A stretch of DNA of 50,977 nucleotides from a virus, in the IMG/VR virus record IMGVR_UViG_3300024278_000005, positions 1 through 50,977 of that record. One strand, 5' to 3'. The notes under the pieces are model-generated. The model searched no databases. It was not told the DNA's origin and saw only the letters and a program-made list of their open reading frames with translations. Numbering within the stretch: position 1 is the stretch's first letter; each line of letters begins with the position of its first letter. A program made the position numbers and the translations under genes. This document shows, piece after piece, positions 6,484 to 14,258 of this stretch.

Positions 6484-6857
6484 TGACACTTCAACCCATT
6501 GACCAGCCCTACATCTTTTCTGAGTCCGACATGGCTCGGCTCCAAAAAGTCTGTCAAGGCGGGGATGGCGACCTCATCATCTTTTCCATTCCCCTTTACG
6601 TTGAAGTTGCCCCCGTAGACCCCAGCCTGAACCTACCCCACCAAACCATCCCCTACCCCCGATTTATTGCCCTGCATTGGCTTTCTGGTGACATAGCGGG
6701 CACGGTTTCCACGGGTTCAGGGAATGGCTGGACTGTGCTAGGCACTTGGCACCATGCCCGGTTTACCGCTGATGATGCCAAGAATCTGGTGGGCGGGAAA
6801 GAGGCCATGATTCACACCCTTATCGACAATGGGTATCGGTGGGCTAACCCTGCCTAA
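6483..6857 (+). CDS. Hypothetical protein
   Basis: A 124-residue protein whose ATG overlaps the stop of the 53-residue gene, suggesting coupled translation. It contains a likely beta-rich core (DLIIFSIPLYVEVAPV, then RFIALHWLSGDIAGTV). A helical C-terminus follows (TADDAKNLVGGKEAMIHTLI). Its 3' end overlaps the convergent thymidylate synthase gene by 14 bp. No family was recognised. Confidence 0.65.
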   Translation: MTLQPIDQPYIFSESDMARLQKVCQGGDGDLIIFSIPLYVEVAPVDPSLNLPHQTIPYPRFIALHWLSGDIAGTVSTGSGNGWTVLGTWHHARFTADDAKNLVGGKEAMIHTLIDNGYRWANPA

Positions 6858-8274
6858 ACCCATCCCGTAGCAAGTGCGCCCGATGCACTTCGCCACCCAA
6901 GTAGGCCGCGTGTTCTGGTAGCATCCCAGGGCATTCGGCCATTATTTTTTTGAGCAAAGGCGTGGGAGCCTTGCCTGTCCATTGCCGGGTGGGGCTACCC
7001 TGGGGGCTGGTTTGGCTAACCCGGATTTCTTGGCCTACCCACTCCACAAGGAAATTGCCCACCGGGTCGCTGAAGTCGTTGGGAGCCTTATAGCGATCGC
7101 GGATCAGGGCATCGGCATTATCCCAGCAGTCATCATAGATGTGGGCGCTTTGGCTAATGGTGATTAATGGCCCCAATACCGTCGCCCCCTCCACCCGCTC
7201 AAAAATATGGCGCTGGAGTGCCCGCAATCCCATGGCGTTGGCTGGCCATGCGCTGAACATATCATTGGAGCGGAATAGCGCCGTGAGGGACAATTCCCCG
7301 GCTACCACCCGCACCCAAATATGATTGAGGCAGGGACTACCCCCGCGCTCATGGTCTAGCACATCCCACAGGGTCATCACGGCACTGGCCGCGTCAATTT
7401 CCTGGTTTAGCTTTTTGATGATCTGCTCAATCTGGTCTACCCCAAACCACGATCGCAACCGCTGACCATAGGTATATTTTACCCCTTCCTGCTTGGGGGC
7501 ATCCCCTAGGATTTGAGGGAGGTAGCCCTGGATAAAGGCAGGGTCACAGGGTAGGTAATTCGGCTCTGGAAAGTAAAAAGGTTCCGGCTCATCGGTCACC
7601 ACCGCCATCAGGTCAATCAATTCCTGCCAGTGCCCATCGTACCCCGTGGGGCGGATGGTGCCGGTGGTCTTAATGCGATGGATAATCTTGACCCAGGTTT
7701 CTGCCACGGTTTTCCCCTCAATCCGGTGCCCATAGCGTTGCCCTGGGAACACGCTAGGCAGGGGTTCTTTAACCGGAAACTCCAAGGGGCTGGGGTGCCA
7801 GGGGGAGCCACTGCTAGAGCCTAGGGCTTGGATAGTGCTGATCAGTTCCGCTTTATTGTTGCACCAGTGCAGGGTTACAGCCGTTCTAAGGCTAGTCAAA
7901 TACTCTAGGGGTATCTCAGGCTCAACATAGCCCGGAATCGCCCCCTGAATGACCCAGGCGGGCTGTCCCGTATCCGTCTGGCCTAGGGCAACCCCATGTT
8001 CCCAAAAGTCCCGCAGGCGGTGGCATCCTTGGGCGTTGGCATCTTCTCCCGTGGCACACAGCACCACCAAATCCAAAATCTGCGGGTTAGCCAAAAGATT
8101 GCGGCATAGGGTGCTGATGCCACGGGCGGGGCTGTAGAGTTGCCCGATCGCGGCATATTGGGAAGACTGGAGCCACCCGGCCACAGTTTTAGCCACCGTC
8201 CATCCGGTCACAATCACGGTGCTACCCGTGCCTAAGATTAGTTGATTGACTTTATAGCGTGGTGTGTATTGCAT
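6844..8274 (-). CDS. Thymidylate synthase, archaeal-type, with MtrA/DUF4346-like N-terminal domain
   Basis: A 476-residue protein in two parts. The C-terminal half carries folate-dependent thymidylate synthase hallmarks: a Cys motif SPCLNHIWVRV (Cys315 as the likely nucleophile), RSNDMF (335-340, phosphate-binding Arg and Ser/Asn/Asp), and SAHIYDDCW (376-384, the HxY that contacts dUMP). The usual GFNI-type Asn segment is replaced by PANAM. It would methylate dUMP to dTMP. The N-terminal part (about 12-125, with YAAIGQLYSPARGISTLCRN and LVVLCATGEDA) resembles the MtrA/DUF4346 domain that precedes archaeal and cyanobacterial synthases. The ATG at 8274 is the first in frame. With nrdJ it forms a dNTP-supply pair, although they are not in one operon. 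Confidence 0.82.
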   Translation of the reverse strand: MQYTPRYKVNQLILGTGSTVIVTGWTVAKTVAGWLQSSQYAAIGQLYSPARGISTLCRNLLANPQILDLVVLCATGEDANAQGCHRLRDFWEHGVALGQTDTGQPAWVIQGAIPGYVEPEIPLEYLTSLRTAVTLHWCNNKAELISTIQALGSSSGSPWHPSPLEFPVKEPLPSVFPGQRYGHRIEGKTVAETWVKIIHRIKTTGTIRPTGYDGHWQELIDLMAVVTDEPEPFYFPEPNYLPCDPAFIQGYLPQILGDAPKQEGVKYTYGQRLRSWFGVDQIEQIIKKLNQEIDAASAVMTLWDVLDHERGGSPCLNHIWVRVVAGELSLTALFRSNDMFSAWPANAMGLRALQRHIFERVEGATVLGPLITISQSAHIYDDCWDNADALIRDRYKAPNDFSDPVGNFLVEWVGQEIRVSQTSPQGSPTRQWTGKAPTPLLKKIMAECPGMLPEHAAYLGGEVHRAHLLRDGFRQG

Positions 8275-8328
8275 GGTTGGCTATAGTAGGGTTTCAGCCA
8301 TTACAAAATACAGCTTTTCATGGGCTTG

Positions 8329-8405
8329 AAAATATTTTTGCTTAAGGTGTTGACATTCCCACGGGATTAGGTTATATTAAGTACATAAGCAAAGGGGAGC
8401 GCCCC
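8329..8405 (+). promoter_or_regulatory. Promoter module 3 with leader hairpin
   Basis: AAAATATTTT (8329-8338), TTGACA (8350-8355), 17-bp spacer, TATATT (8373-8378), then the hairpin GGGG-AGCG-CCCC (8394-8405). The spacer has CCCACGGGA in the operator position, a variant of CCCTAGGG. It drives the 8422 gene. Confidence 0.85.
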
Positions 8406-8421
8406 ACAACCGAGCAAAAAA

Positions 8422-8979
8422 ATGACTACATTCGTTACCCATAAAGAAGCCGCTAAAATCCTCTCCAACATGATCCCAGGCTCCAAGCCCTGGACAAAGA
8501 ATAAGCACGAAAGCCGGGTCTACCTAAACGGTGGCTACCTGGCAATCGAAGCCACTATGCGACAAGTCTGCCCCTGGCTTAAAGCAGGTCAGTATAGCCA
8601 AGTAGACCCCATTATCGAGCGGTTTACCAGTGAATACAAGGTAGTACAAGACAAAGCGCAAGCCCAGTCCCAAGCCCCCCGCAACAAAAAAACATCCGTG
8701 CGACTAACCTTCCAAACGGCGGATCGGCCTAGCCACACTATCGAGATTGAGCAGGTTTCCAGTATCCTCCCTGACATCTATGCTGACCATCAATTCGGTT
8801 TGCGGTTCATGCTTGAGGGTAAAGCCTTTGGGCTACATAAGTACCTTCCCCTCAGCGGCAAGGTTCTTGAGGAAACCTACCATCGGACATCCGAGCCGAT
8901 TAGCGGCCCCTTCAACCCTGACTTTCAATATGATGGCCATCAAATCTGGCTAATTAGCCGACTACTGCTAGCGGCATAA
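8422..8979 (+). CDS. Hypothetical protein
   Basis: A 185-residue protein starting at ATG 8422, after promoter module 3 and its leader hairpin. No Shine-Dalgarno is evident (ACCGAGCAAAAAA before the ATG). The N-terminal ~75 residues look helical (HKEAAKILSNMIPGSKPWTK). A Gln/Lys-rich linker follows, then a probable beta-rich C-terminal domain (SVRLTFQTADRPSHTIEIEQ). It is closed by its own intrinsic terminator, so it is a single-gene unit. No family was recognised. Confidence 0.75.
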   Translation: MTTFVTHKEAAKILSNMIPGSKPWTKNKHESRVYLNGGYLAIEATMRQVCPWLKAGQYSQVDPIIERFTSEYKVVQDKAQAQSQAPRNKKTSVRLTFQTADRPSHTIEIEQVSSILPDIYADHQFGLRFMLEGKAFGLHKYLPLSGKVLEETYHRTSEPISGPFNPDFQYDGHQIWLISRLLLAA

Positions 8980-8987
8980 CCTACTCC

Positions 8988-9012
8988 AAGCCCCCTAGAG
9001 GGGCTTTTTTTA
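8988..9012 (+). terminator. Intrinsic terminator
   Basis: AAGCCCC and GGGGCTT pair around CTAGA and are followed by seven T. It terminates the 8422-8979 gene just upstream of promoter module 4. Confidence 0.85.
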
Positions 9013-9019
9013 TTGACTG

Positions 9020-9069
9020 AAAATATTTTCCCTAAAGGTGTTGACATTTTCTAGGGGTTGGGTTATATT
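9020..9069 (+). promoter_or_regulatory. Promoter module 4
   Basis: AAAATATTTT (9020-9029), TTGACA (9041-9046), 17-bp spacer with TCTAGGGG, and TATATT (9064-9069). The leader lacks the GGGG-CCCC hairpin found in six other units. It drives the 9111 gene. Confidence 0.85.
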
Positions 9070-9110
9070 AAGTACATACCAAGCAAGTACAAAAAAAAGG
9101 AACCCAAGCA

Positions 9111-9386
9111 ATGGCTATCCGCAACTTCCCCATCATCCATGACCAAACCTTTGAAGTAGGGGAGACCTACATCGCAAAAAACAACACATCCTTTGCCATC
9201 AAGGTGACACGCCGCACCAAATGTTTCGTCTGGACTGAGCGCTATATTGACGGTGTTTATAACCCTTACTTTAAGGGAGATGCTAAATGCAAGATTCGGG
9301 TCATCGGTGGCCGTGAGTACATTGATGGGGGACTATTTGAGTATTACCCCGATAAAGTACCCCACGAACTCCTTTCTGTAGCGTAA
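9111..9386 (+). CDS. Hypothetical small protein
   Basis: A 91-residue protein starting at ATG 9111 in the context AACCCAAGCAATG. It looks like a small beta-rich domain with alternating hydrophobics (FEVGETYIAKNNTSFAIKVT, then KCFVWTERYIDGVYNPYFKG). It is the first gene after promoter module 4, followed by a hairpin without a T-tract (9393-9413) and the 9444 gene, so read-through between the two is likely. No family was recognised. Confidence 0.7.
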   Translation: MAIRNFPIIHDQTFEVGETYIAKNNTSFAIKVTRRTKCFVWTERYIDGVYNPYFKGDAKCKIRVIGGREYIDGGLFEYYPDKVPHELLSVA

Positions 9387-9443
9387 ACCCCAAGCCCCTG
9401 CCAACAGGGGCATCTAAGTAAACCTACTCAACTAAAACAAGTA

Positions 9444-9635
9444 ATGAAAGCCACTCTGATCTCTAGCTCCCCCACCCTGTCCGGTGCTGTAAAGGCCATC
9501 AATGAGTTTTTCTTCTCAACATCCTACACAGTGGATCCTGAGTCTCTGGAAATCCTGCACCCGACTAAAAACATAGGTCAATGGTATCGAGTTCGCTTGT
9601 ACCGTGGGCGATACCGTTTTGAGTCAATAGACTAA
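9444..9635 (+). CDS. Hypothetical small protein
   Basis: A 63-residue protein starting at ATG 9444, in an ACAAGTA-ATG context with no clear Shine-Dalgarno. It reads MKATLISSSPTLSGAVKAIN and ends in a basic beta hairpin (WYRVRLYRGRYRFES). It lies 57 bp after the 9111 gene and before a strong terminator, so the two probably share promoter module 4. No family was recognised. Confidence 0.6.
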   Translation: MKATLISSSPTLSGAVKAINEFFFSTSYTVDPESLEILHPTKNIGQWYRVRLYRGRYRFESID

Positions 9636-9642
9636 CCCGCCC

Positions 9643-9665
9643 CAAGCCCCTCTAGGGGCTTTTTT
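9643..9665 (+). terminator. Intrinsic terminator
   Basis: AAGCCCC and GGGGCTT pair around TCTA, followed by six T. It ends the 9111-9635 unit and immediately precedes the promoter of the 9766 gene. Confidence 0.85.
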
Positions 9666-9675
9666 GTTGACTGAA

Positions 9676-9765
9676 TGCTAAAATAGAGAAGCGGCGCAAT
9701 CACTAGGGGGCAACGATCCCCCTAGGTTGCAGTTCACCGCAGTTCACCTCTAGAAAAGGCAAACC
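9676..9765 (+). promoter_or_regulatory. Extended -10 promoter and structured leader of the 9766 gene
   Basis: TGCTAAAAT (9676-9684) is an extended -10. The leader then holds CTAGGGGG (9703-9710) pairing with CCCCCTAG (9718-9725). An outer stem of GCAA (9696-9699) with TTGC (9727-9730) encloses it. Leader blocks and stems match those upstream of the Rha gene (5151-5243). The start codon is preceded by AAAAGGC. Confidence 0.6.
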
Positions 9766-10533
9766 ATGGTTAATCTAGCAAACTTTACCGGCGATTTCGA
9801 GGGGATGGCCATTCGGGTAACCGAAGATGGGCGGTTCTCTGTTTACGATGTGCTTGTGGCGTTTTTGAAGCCCACAAACCGCAAGGGTAGTGCAGGGGAA
9901 TCTATTAACCCTCGTCAGGTCTATAAGTCCCTCTCTGACAGAAATCCAGAAGTTGTCCATTTTGTGGATAACCTCAAATTCCCCGGTCGTGGCCAGCGAG
10001 ATACTCCTGTAGCCAATGAGGAAGGTATCTACCAAATCCTGATGCTGTGCCCTGGCAAGCGTGGGGCTGAGTTTCGGAGTTGGGCGGCTAAGATTGTCCG
10101 GGAACGCCGGGAAGAGGAATCCAACGGGGAACTCGCTTACACCCGTGGCCGAGATCGCGCTATCCGGGTCTGGAAGCGCCAAGGCTACACCGATCAGCAC
10201 ATTGCCGTGCGGATTAAGGGGATTGAGGCGCGATACCAGTTCACCGATACCCTGCAAGCCCATGGCGTGGACAAATCCTACGAATACGCCCAAATCACCA
10301 ACGCTATCTATCTGGAACTCCATGGCCAGACTGCCAAGGAACTTAAGGCGGAAATGGGACTTTCCCAGCGTGACAGTTTCCGGGATCATTGCTCCATGGT
10401 GGCCACAGCCGCCCACATGATGGCGGAAGTTTTGGCCACGGAAGACATTGAGGGCAACAATCTCCAAGGTTTCCGCCAATGTCGGGACGCAACCCAAAAA
10501 GCCGCTAGCCGGGTTGCACGAGTGTTTGAATAA
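9766..10533 (+). CDS. BRO/KilA-N-type antirepressor-like protein
   Basis: A 255-residue protein. The N-terminal ~115 residues have a BRO-N-like layout: a short beta segment (MAIRVTEDGRFSVYDVLVAF), a loop, then a C-terminal helix with GIYQILMLCPGKRGAEFRSW and KIVRERR. BRO-N domains bind DNA and occur in phage antirepressors. The C-terminal half (about 125-255) is helical with many Arg, Glu and Gln (YTDQHIAVRIKGIEARYQFT). It differs from the C-terminal domain of the other two antirepressor-like proteins. Its promoter and folded leader are shared with the Rha gene, so the two may be controlled together. Confidence 0.7.
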   Translation: MVNLANFTGDFEGMAIRVTEDGRFSVYDVLVAFLKPTNRKGSAGESINPRQVYKSLSDRNPEVVHFVDNLKFPGRGQRDTPVANEEGIYQILMLCPGKRGAEFRSWAAKIVRERREEESNGELAYTRGRDRAIRVWKRQGYTDQHIAVRIKGIEARYQFTDTLQAHGVDKSYEYAQITNAIYLELHGQTAKELKAEMGLSQRDSFRDHCSMVATAAHMMAEVLATEDIEGNNLQGFRQCRDATQKAASRVARVFE

Positions 10534-10543
10534 GCTACAATAG

Positions 10544-10577
10544 CCCCGGAAAGACAACCCTCCGGGGTTCATTTTTT
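10544..10577 (+). terminator. Intrinsic terminator
   Basis: CCCCGGA (10544-10550) pairs with TCCGGGG (10561-10567), followed by a six-T run. It ends the 9766-10533 gene. Confidence 0.75.
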
Positions 10578-10597
10578 GCAAGCAATGAGGGATTGAT

Positions 10598-10867
10598 ATG
10601 GCACGATATACCTACCCCGACAACGGGATGCGCTACGGCTCTACTTTTTGGACAGCCGATGGCAAAGCCTACCAAGTAGATGGCAATAGCCCTAAAGCCC
10701 TGCTTATGGAAGCCTCCGATAATGGCCAGGGCGTACCCCAATGGGTCATCGATGTGGCCGTCAAGGGCAAATTCCACGTCATCTCCAAAGGCGATGCAAC
10801 CCAGGGCTGGGAACTCGTAAACCTTGCCCCCAATGCCAACACCAAGCCAAGTATTGTGATGCCATGA
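10598..10867 (+). CDS. Hypothetical small protein
   Basis: An 89-residue protein starting at ATG 10598, with GAGG upstream. It contains a basic start (MARYTYPDNGMRYGSTFWTA) and a helical middle. Its TGA overlaps the ATG of the next gene (ATGA), so the pair is likely translated together. No family was recognised. Confidence 0.7.
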   Translation: MARYTYPDNGMRYGSTFWTADGKAYQVDGNSPKALLMEASDNGQGVPQWVIDVAVKGKFHVISKGDATQGWELVNLAPNANTKPSIVMP

Positions 10868-11427
10868 ATAACTATTACCAGGCCGTCGGAGCCGTGCGGG
10901 GCATCTATGCAGATGGCCTATTACATATCCGCCAAGGCCAATACCCTGCTATTCCCGTGGGGCTAGCCAAACGCAAGTTCAGCACCCTAGGCAGTAAACC
11001 TCAACGCTTCCTCATTTACCCGCGCTATGACCTGAAAACGGAGGCTCTGCGATTTCAGATTGTGGGCTGGACTCCCTTTAGTGGTGATGAGGATGAATGG
11101 AAGCTAGCAGGGCTATGGCAGTTCATTCCCCAGTGTCGTCGCCCGGTGTTAGCTATCCATCGCAATAGCCAGCGCTGGCGAGGGGATGAGCTAAAAAGCT
11201 CCTATGTGCCCTTTATTTGGACAGGGGATGACAGCCCCCGCCCTTGGCGCTTTGATCCACGGGTTCCCAAGGAAATGAGGGTCAAACCCACTTTCCTCAG
11301 TTGCACCGCTACTCTGGACAAAAAGCACCCCCGGTTCTTCCTGAAGGACGTGCTACACATCCAAGACCATCCCCCCGCCCGCGCCCGTCCTCCCAAAAAG
11401 CCCTATACTGCAAAAAGCACTCCGTAA
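10864..11427 (+). CDS. Hypothetical protein
   Basis: A 187-residue protein starting at ATG 10864, overlapping the previous stop by 4 nt. The frame is open upstream to 10741, but the extra part lies inside the previous gene and is Cys/His-rich noise. The start MNNYYQAVGAVRGIYADGLL looks natural. The protein is rich in Arg and Trp, with a basic Pro-rich tail (HPPARARPPKKP). An intrinsic terminator follows. No family was recognised. Confidence 0.75.
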   Translation: MNNYYQAVGAVRGIYADGLLHIRQGQYPAIPVGLAKRKFSTLGSKPQRFLIYPRYDLKTEALRFQIVGWTPFSGDEDEWKLAGLWQFIPQCRRPVLAIHRNSQRWRGDELKSSYVPFIWTGDDSPRPWRFDPRVPKEMRVKPTFLSCTATLDKKHPRFFLKDVLHIQDHPPARARPPKKPYTAKSTP

Positions 11428-11458
11428 ACTGGAGTCTGTCCTAACAAAGCAACTCGCC

Positions 11459-11486
11459 CTAAGCCCCTCCCCCAAGGGGCTTTTTC
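11459..11486 (+). terminator. Intrinsic terminator
   Basis: AAGCCCC pairs with GGGGCTT around TCCCCCA, followed by five T. It lies between the convergent 10864 gene and dnaN. Confidence 0.75.
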
Positions 11487-11490
11487 ATGC

Positions 11491-12567
11491 CTACCGCCGA
11501 ATTTGCACAGGCATCACCAGGCTACGGCTACGAGTGGCACCTAAGGGAGAGATGACCACCGGGCTAGTGGGGGTGTTGATTTGCAGGAAAGCTTCGGTCT
11601 CAGAGAAGCCCCGCAAAGCATCCGATAGATACTTAGGATTGACCGCAAAAGTCACCGGATCCCCAGTGGTCTGCACTGGTAGCAATTCCCGTGCGCTGCT
11701 ACCCTGGCTTTCCCCGCTTAGGGTGAGTTCATCCCCATTGATAGCCAGAACCACTACCCCTGCGGCCATGGCTGATACCCGGTCTAGGGATGCCAGTAGA
11801 CCCCGGCGATCGCACGCCACCGTTACCTTAAAGTTAGCTGGGATCAGGGCGTTGTAGTTGGGGTAAGCCCCGTCCAGTAATCGGCTAATGATGGCAGTGG
11901 CATCATAATGCAGCACTAGCTGACCTGCATCATAGTAGAGATGGGCTGTAGTGCCCTTGGGAAGCCCCGCTAGCGCCCGTGGGGGGACAGTTAGGGTCAG
12001 TTCATCATTCACCCCTTCCGCCGTGGCTGTATAGACCGCTAAACGGTGTCCATTGGTGGCCGCAAACTCCAGCCCCCCTTCCACGGAAGTCAGGTGAATC
12101 CCGGTCAAGATCTGCTTGGTCTCATCCCCTGACACCGCAAAGCCCACACCCCCAGCCCCTTCCGCTAGGGCATCGCTAGGCAGGGTTACCGGGGTTCCCG
12201 TGGCCTCTGGCAGGGCGGGGTATTCTTCCGGATCCATGACTCCTAGGGTGTAGCGACCGCTGCGGCTAATGAGGGTTGCCCCGGTGGGTTCTGCGGTCAG
12301 GGTCAGTACATCGGTTTTGTCCAGCTTGGCCACGATGCCCGCCAATAGGGATGCCGGGATCACGCTACGCCCTGGCTCTTCCACAGTGCAGGGGATGGTG
12401 GTACGGATGCCAAAGGCTAGATCATATCCAGTGAGGGTAATGGCACTGATGCCCGCCGTTTCTACCAGTACCCCCGCCATGATGGGATGGCTAGAGCCAC
12501 GCCCCACGGCACGGCACACAAGGGACAGGGCGGCATGAAGGTCTGCTTGGCTGATGAGGATTTTCAT
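11491..12567 (-). CDS. dnaN: DNA polymerase III beta subunit (sliding clamp)
   Basis: A 358-residue protein with the three-domain sliding clamp layout. It starts MKILISQADLHAALSLVCRA, as bacterial beta clamps do. Later parts include EVT-type strand patterns and the C-terminal hydrophobic core (NPKYLSDALRGFSETEAFLQ, then VISPLGATRSRSLVMPVQI). This end normally closes with MP-x-x, as in clamp C-termini. It would form a dimeric ring on DNA that holds a polymerase. No polymerase gene is seen in the window, so it may act with the host enzyme or with one encoded elsewhere. The divergent gene at 12621 shares the intergenic control region, and a TATAAA -10 lies near 12577-12587. No clear ribosome-binding site precedes the ATG. 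Confidence 0.93.
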   Translation of the reverse strand: MKILISQADLHAALSLVCRAVGRGSSHPIMAGVLVETAGISAITLTGYDLAFGIRTTIPCTVEEPGRSVIPASLLAGIVAKLDKTDVLTLTAEPTGATLISRSGRYTLGVMDPEEYPALPEATGTPVTLPSDALAEGAGGVGFAVSGDETKQILTGIHLTSVEGGLEFAATNGHRLAVYTATAEGVNDELTLTVPPRALAGLPKGTTAHLYYDAGQLVLHYDATAIISRLLDGAYPNYNALIPANFKVTVACDRRGLLASLDRVSAMAAGVVVLAINGDELTLSGESQGSSARELLPVQTTGDPVTFAVNPKYLSDALRGFSETEAFLQINTPTSPVVISPLGATRSRSLVMPVQIRR

Positions 12568-12620
12568 AGGGAACGCAAATGGGTTTATAGTGGCAATAGT
12601 ATCATTTTGATTGGTTCCCC

Positions 12621-12914
12621 ATGACTCCCTTAATCCCAGGAGAAAAAGAAGTGCCCGTATCCCCTAGGCTAACCAATCTAGTGGGCATCCATGAGGCCAT
12701 GTTTTTGGCGCGGGTGCATCAGGACGGCGGGGGCGGTTGGCTTGCCCGTTCCACTGGTGAATGGGCGGAAGTGCTGTCGGTTTCCTATTGCACCGTGAGG
12801 CGCATTGTGGAGACCTTGCGCTGTAAACAGATTTTGGCCTGTAGAAGGTCATGCCCCAACTCCTACCGCGTGGATTATGAGCGGTTGGAGCAATTTGTGG
12901 CAGGGCGGCGTTAA
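12621..12914 (+). CDS. Small winged-helix protein
   Basis: A 97-residue protein starting at ATG 12621. The pattern IHEAMFLARVHQ-GGGGWLARSTGEWAEVLSVSY, then TVRRIVETLRCKQIL, fits a winged helix of the type used by phage replication and regulatory proteins. It resembles the arrangement at 6021-6308. Two Cys near 78-83 follow (ILACRRSCPN). It is divergent from dnaN. The DNA target is unknown. Confidence 0.7.
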   Translation: MTPLIPGEKEVPVSPRLTNLVGIHEAMFLARVHQDGGGGWLARSTGEWAEVLSVSYCTVRRIVETLRCKQILACRRSCPNSYRVDYERLEQFVAGRR

Positions 12915-12968
12915 AACCCTGAGGGGCTTTTTGCTTACAATGGGGCGTACCCTCACACCGCCCCTCCC

Positions 12969-13472
12969 ATGCGACGCATTAAGTTTTGGCTGGTCGTTTT
13001 GGCCGCGATCGTTGTGGCCATCGCCATTATTCTCTATCCGCCCCTCATTGGCTCCAGCATGTCCCCAAAACCCGCCCAAACCGCTGGGGATCCTACCTCT
13101 TATATAATTATTGCTATGACCCTATTTGGCGCGGCATGGGTCTACAATGAGAAGATTGATGCCCGCCATGACGCTACAGAACGGGCTATTGATAAGCTAG
13201 TGGCGCAAAATGAAGCCCTAGCCAAGGAAATCAAGGACTTGCAGCAACTCCTGAACCATGAGGCCAACCACCGCCGGGTTATGCAGGATCACCTTGCTGA
13301 CCTGACAGAATGGGCACAGCGCCGCACTCCCCATGAGTTTCACGCCCGCAAACGCTACCGCAACACCACACTGCCACCGGGTAGCGTAACCGTGGATCCC
13401 GGAAGCCCTGCTGATTCCTCCGAACCTTATACCAGTCCCCTATCCCCATGGGCGCGTGATCCCAGACCCTAA
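12969..13472 (+). CDS. Membrane protein with coiled coil, possibly lysis-related
   Basis: A 167-residue protein. It has a basic start, a transmembrane segment at 5-22 (KFWLVVLAAIVVAIAIILYP) and a probable second one at about 45-60 (YIIIAMTLFGAAWVY). A strongly predicted coiled coil follows (about 70-115, KEIKDLQQLLNHEANHRRVM), then a Pro/Ser-rich tail. The membrane plus coiled-coil layout fits a holin, spanin or host-membrane protein, but no family is certain. It ends inside the EAL gene, which overlaps it by 17 nt. Confidence 0.65.
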   Translation: MRRIKFWLVVLAAIVVAIAIILYPPLIGSSMSPKPAQTAGDPTSYIIIAMTLFGAAWVYNEKIDARHDATERAIDKLVAQNEALAKEIKDLQQLLNHEANHRRVMQDHLADLTEWAQRRTPHEFHARKRYRNTTLPPGSVTVDPGSPADSSEPYTSPLSPWARDPRP

Positions 13473-14229
13473 CGCCTCTCTCTGGAATGCCATCTCTGAT
13501 AATCTCCTGTTTTTGGAGTATCAGCCCATCTGGGATATTTCCGGCTATGGCGTACCCCTGCTATACGGGGTAGAAGCCCTAGTGCGGATTCGCCACCATG
13601 AGGGAGGGACGGTACCCCCTGGGATGTTTTTGCCCCGTGTTTACGCAGAACCCGCCCTACGCAAGGCAGTAACAGAGCGGGTGTTTCAAATGGCCTTAGA
13701 CTTTGTAGCGCGGTGCCCGAATGTCTATTTTCGGGTGCATCTGAATGTGTGGGCGAGTGACTTTGGTGACCCGCACTTTATCGATTGGGCACGATCGCAG
13801 ATTTGGCAACGCGGCCTAGACACCCGGCGCATTGTTATTGAGTTGGTGGAAGTGGGTGATGCTGATGTGGGAGCCTTGGCTAACAGTGCCTTTGCTCTGA
13901 AATCCCAGGGGATTGGAATCGCCCTAGATAATTTTGGGGTGGGTTCCAATAACCTTGACCGCCTCACCCTAGCCCCGGAAATCCTCAAGGTAGATAAGGG
14001 TATGACCTTGGATTTCGTCAACCCCTTCACCTATGACTTCGCCATGGTGGTAGTGGCCATTGCCCGGATTTTTAGCTGTCGCGTGGTTTACGAGGGTATT
14101 GAGGACATAGAAGTGCTGCGGTTCCTGCGGATGCTAGGGATTGAATACGCCCAAGGTTTTGCCCTGTCTCGGCCTGTGCCAGAGAATGAGTTATTGGCTA
14201 GCCGGGTGCTGGATTTGCCCGCGTGGTAG
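13456..14229 (+). CDS. EAL-domain protein (cyclic-di-GMP phosphodiesterase family)
   Basis: A 257-residue stand-alone EAL domain without a sensor domain. It would hydrolyse or bind cyclic-di-GMP. Visible residues: EALVR (Glu40, Ala41, Leu42, Arg44), Asn97 (LNVW), Glu129 (IELVE), a DDFG-loop equivalent DNFGVGSNNL (Asp158 kept, second Asp replaced by Asn159), Lys178 (LKVDK), Glu213 (YEGIED) and Gln233 (YAQGF). Most catalytic and metal-binding positions are present. Only the second Asp of the DDFG loop is changed, so activity may be reduced or the protein may be a sensor. The start is GTG 13456, inside the end of the membrane-protein gene. An EAL protein is unusual for a phage. It might change host motility, biofilm or light responses. 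Confidence 0.85.
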   Translation: MIPDPNASLWNAISDNLLFLEYQPIWDISGYGVPLLYGVEALVRIRHHEGGTVPPGMFLPRVYAEPALRKAVTERVFQMALDFVARCPNVYFRVHLNVWASDFGDPHFIDWARSQIWQRGLDTRRIVIELVEVGDADVGALANSAFALKSQGIGIALDNFGVGSNNLDRLTLAPEILKVDKGMTLDFVNPFTYDFAMVVVAIARIFSCRVVYEGIEDIEVLRFLRMLGIEYAQGFALSRPVPENELLASRVLDLPAW

Positions 14230-14258
14230 GCTAGGGCAATCCCCCATCTCCCTAGCCC

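Noticed and set aside
9775-10581. 268-residue minus-strand frame opposite the 9766 antirepressor gene
   Set aside because: The plus-strand product has a recognisable BRO-like domain; the minus frame has shadow composition and would read across a terminator.
10741-11427. Start at 10741 for the 187-residue gene
   Set aside because: The extra 41 codons lie inside the previous gene and have a Cys/His-rich, unnatural composition; ATG 10864 overlaps the previous stop.
13725-14030. Minus-strand frame opposite the EAL gene
   Set aside because: No independent signal; a shadow of a well-supported gene.
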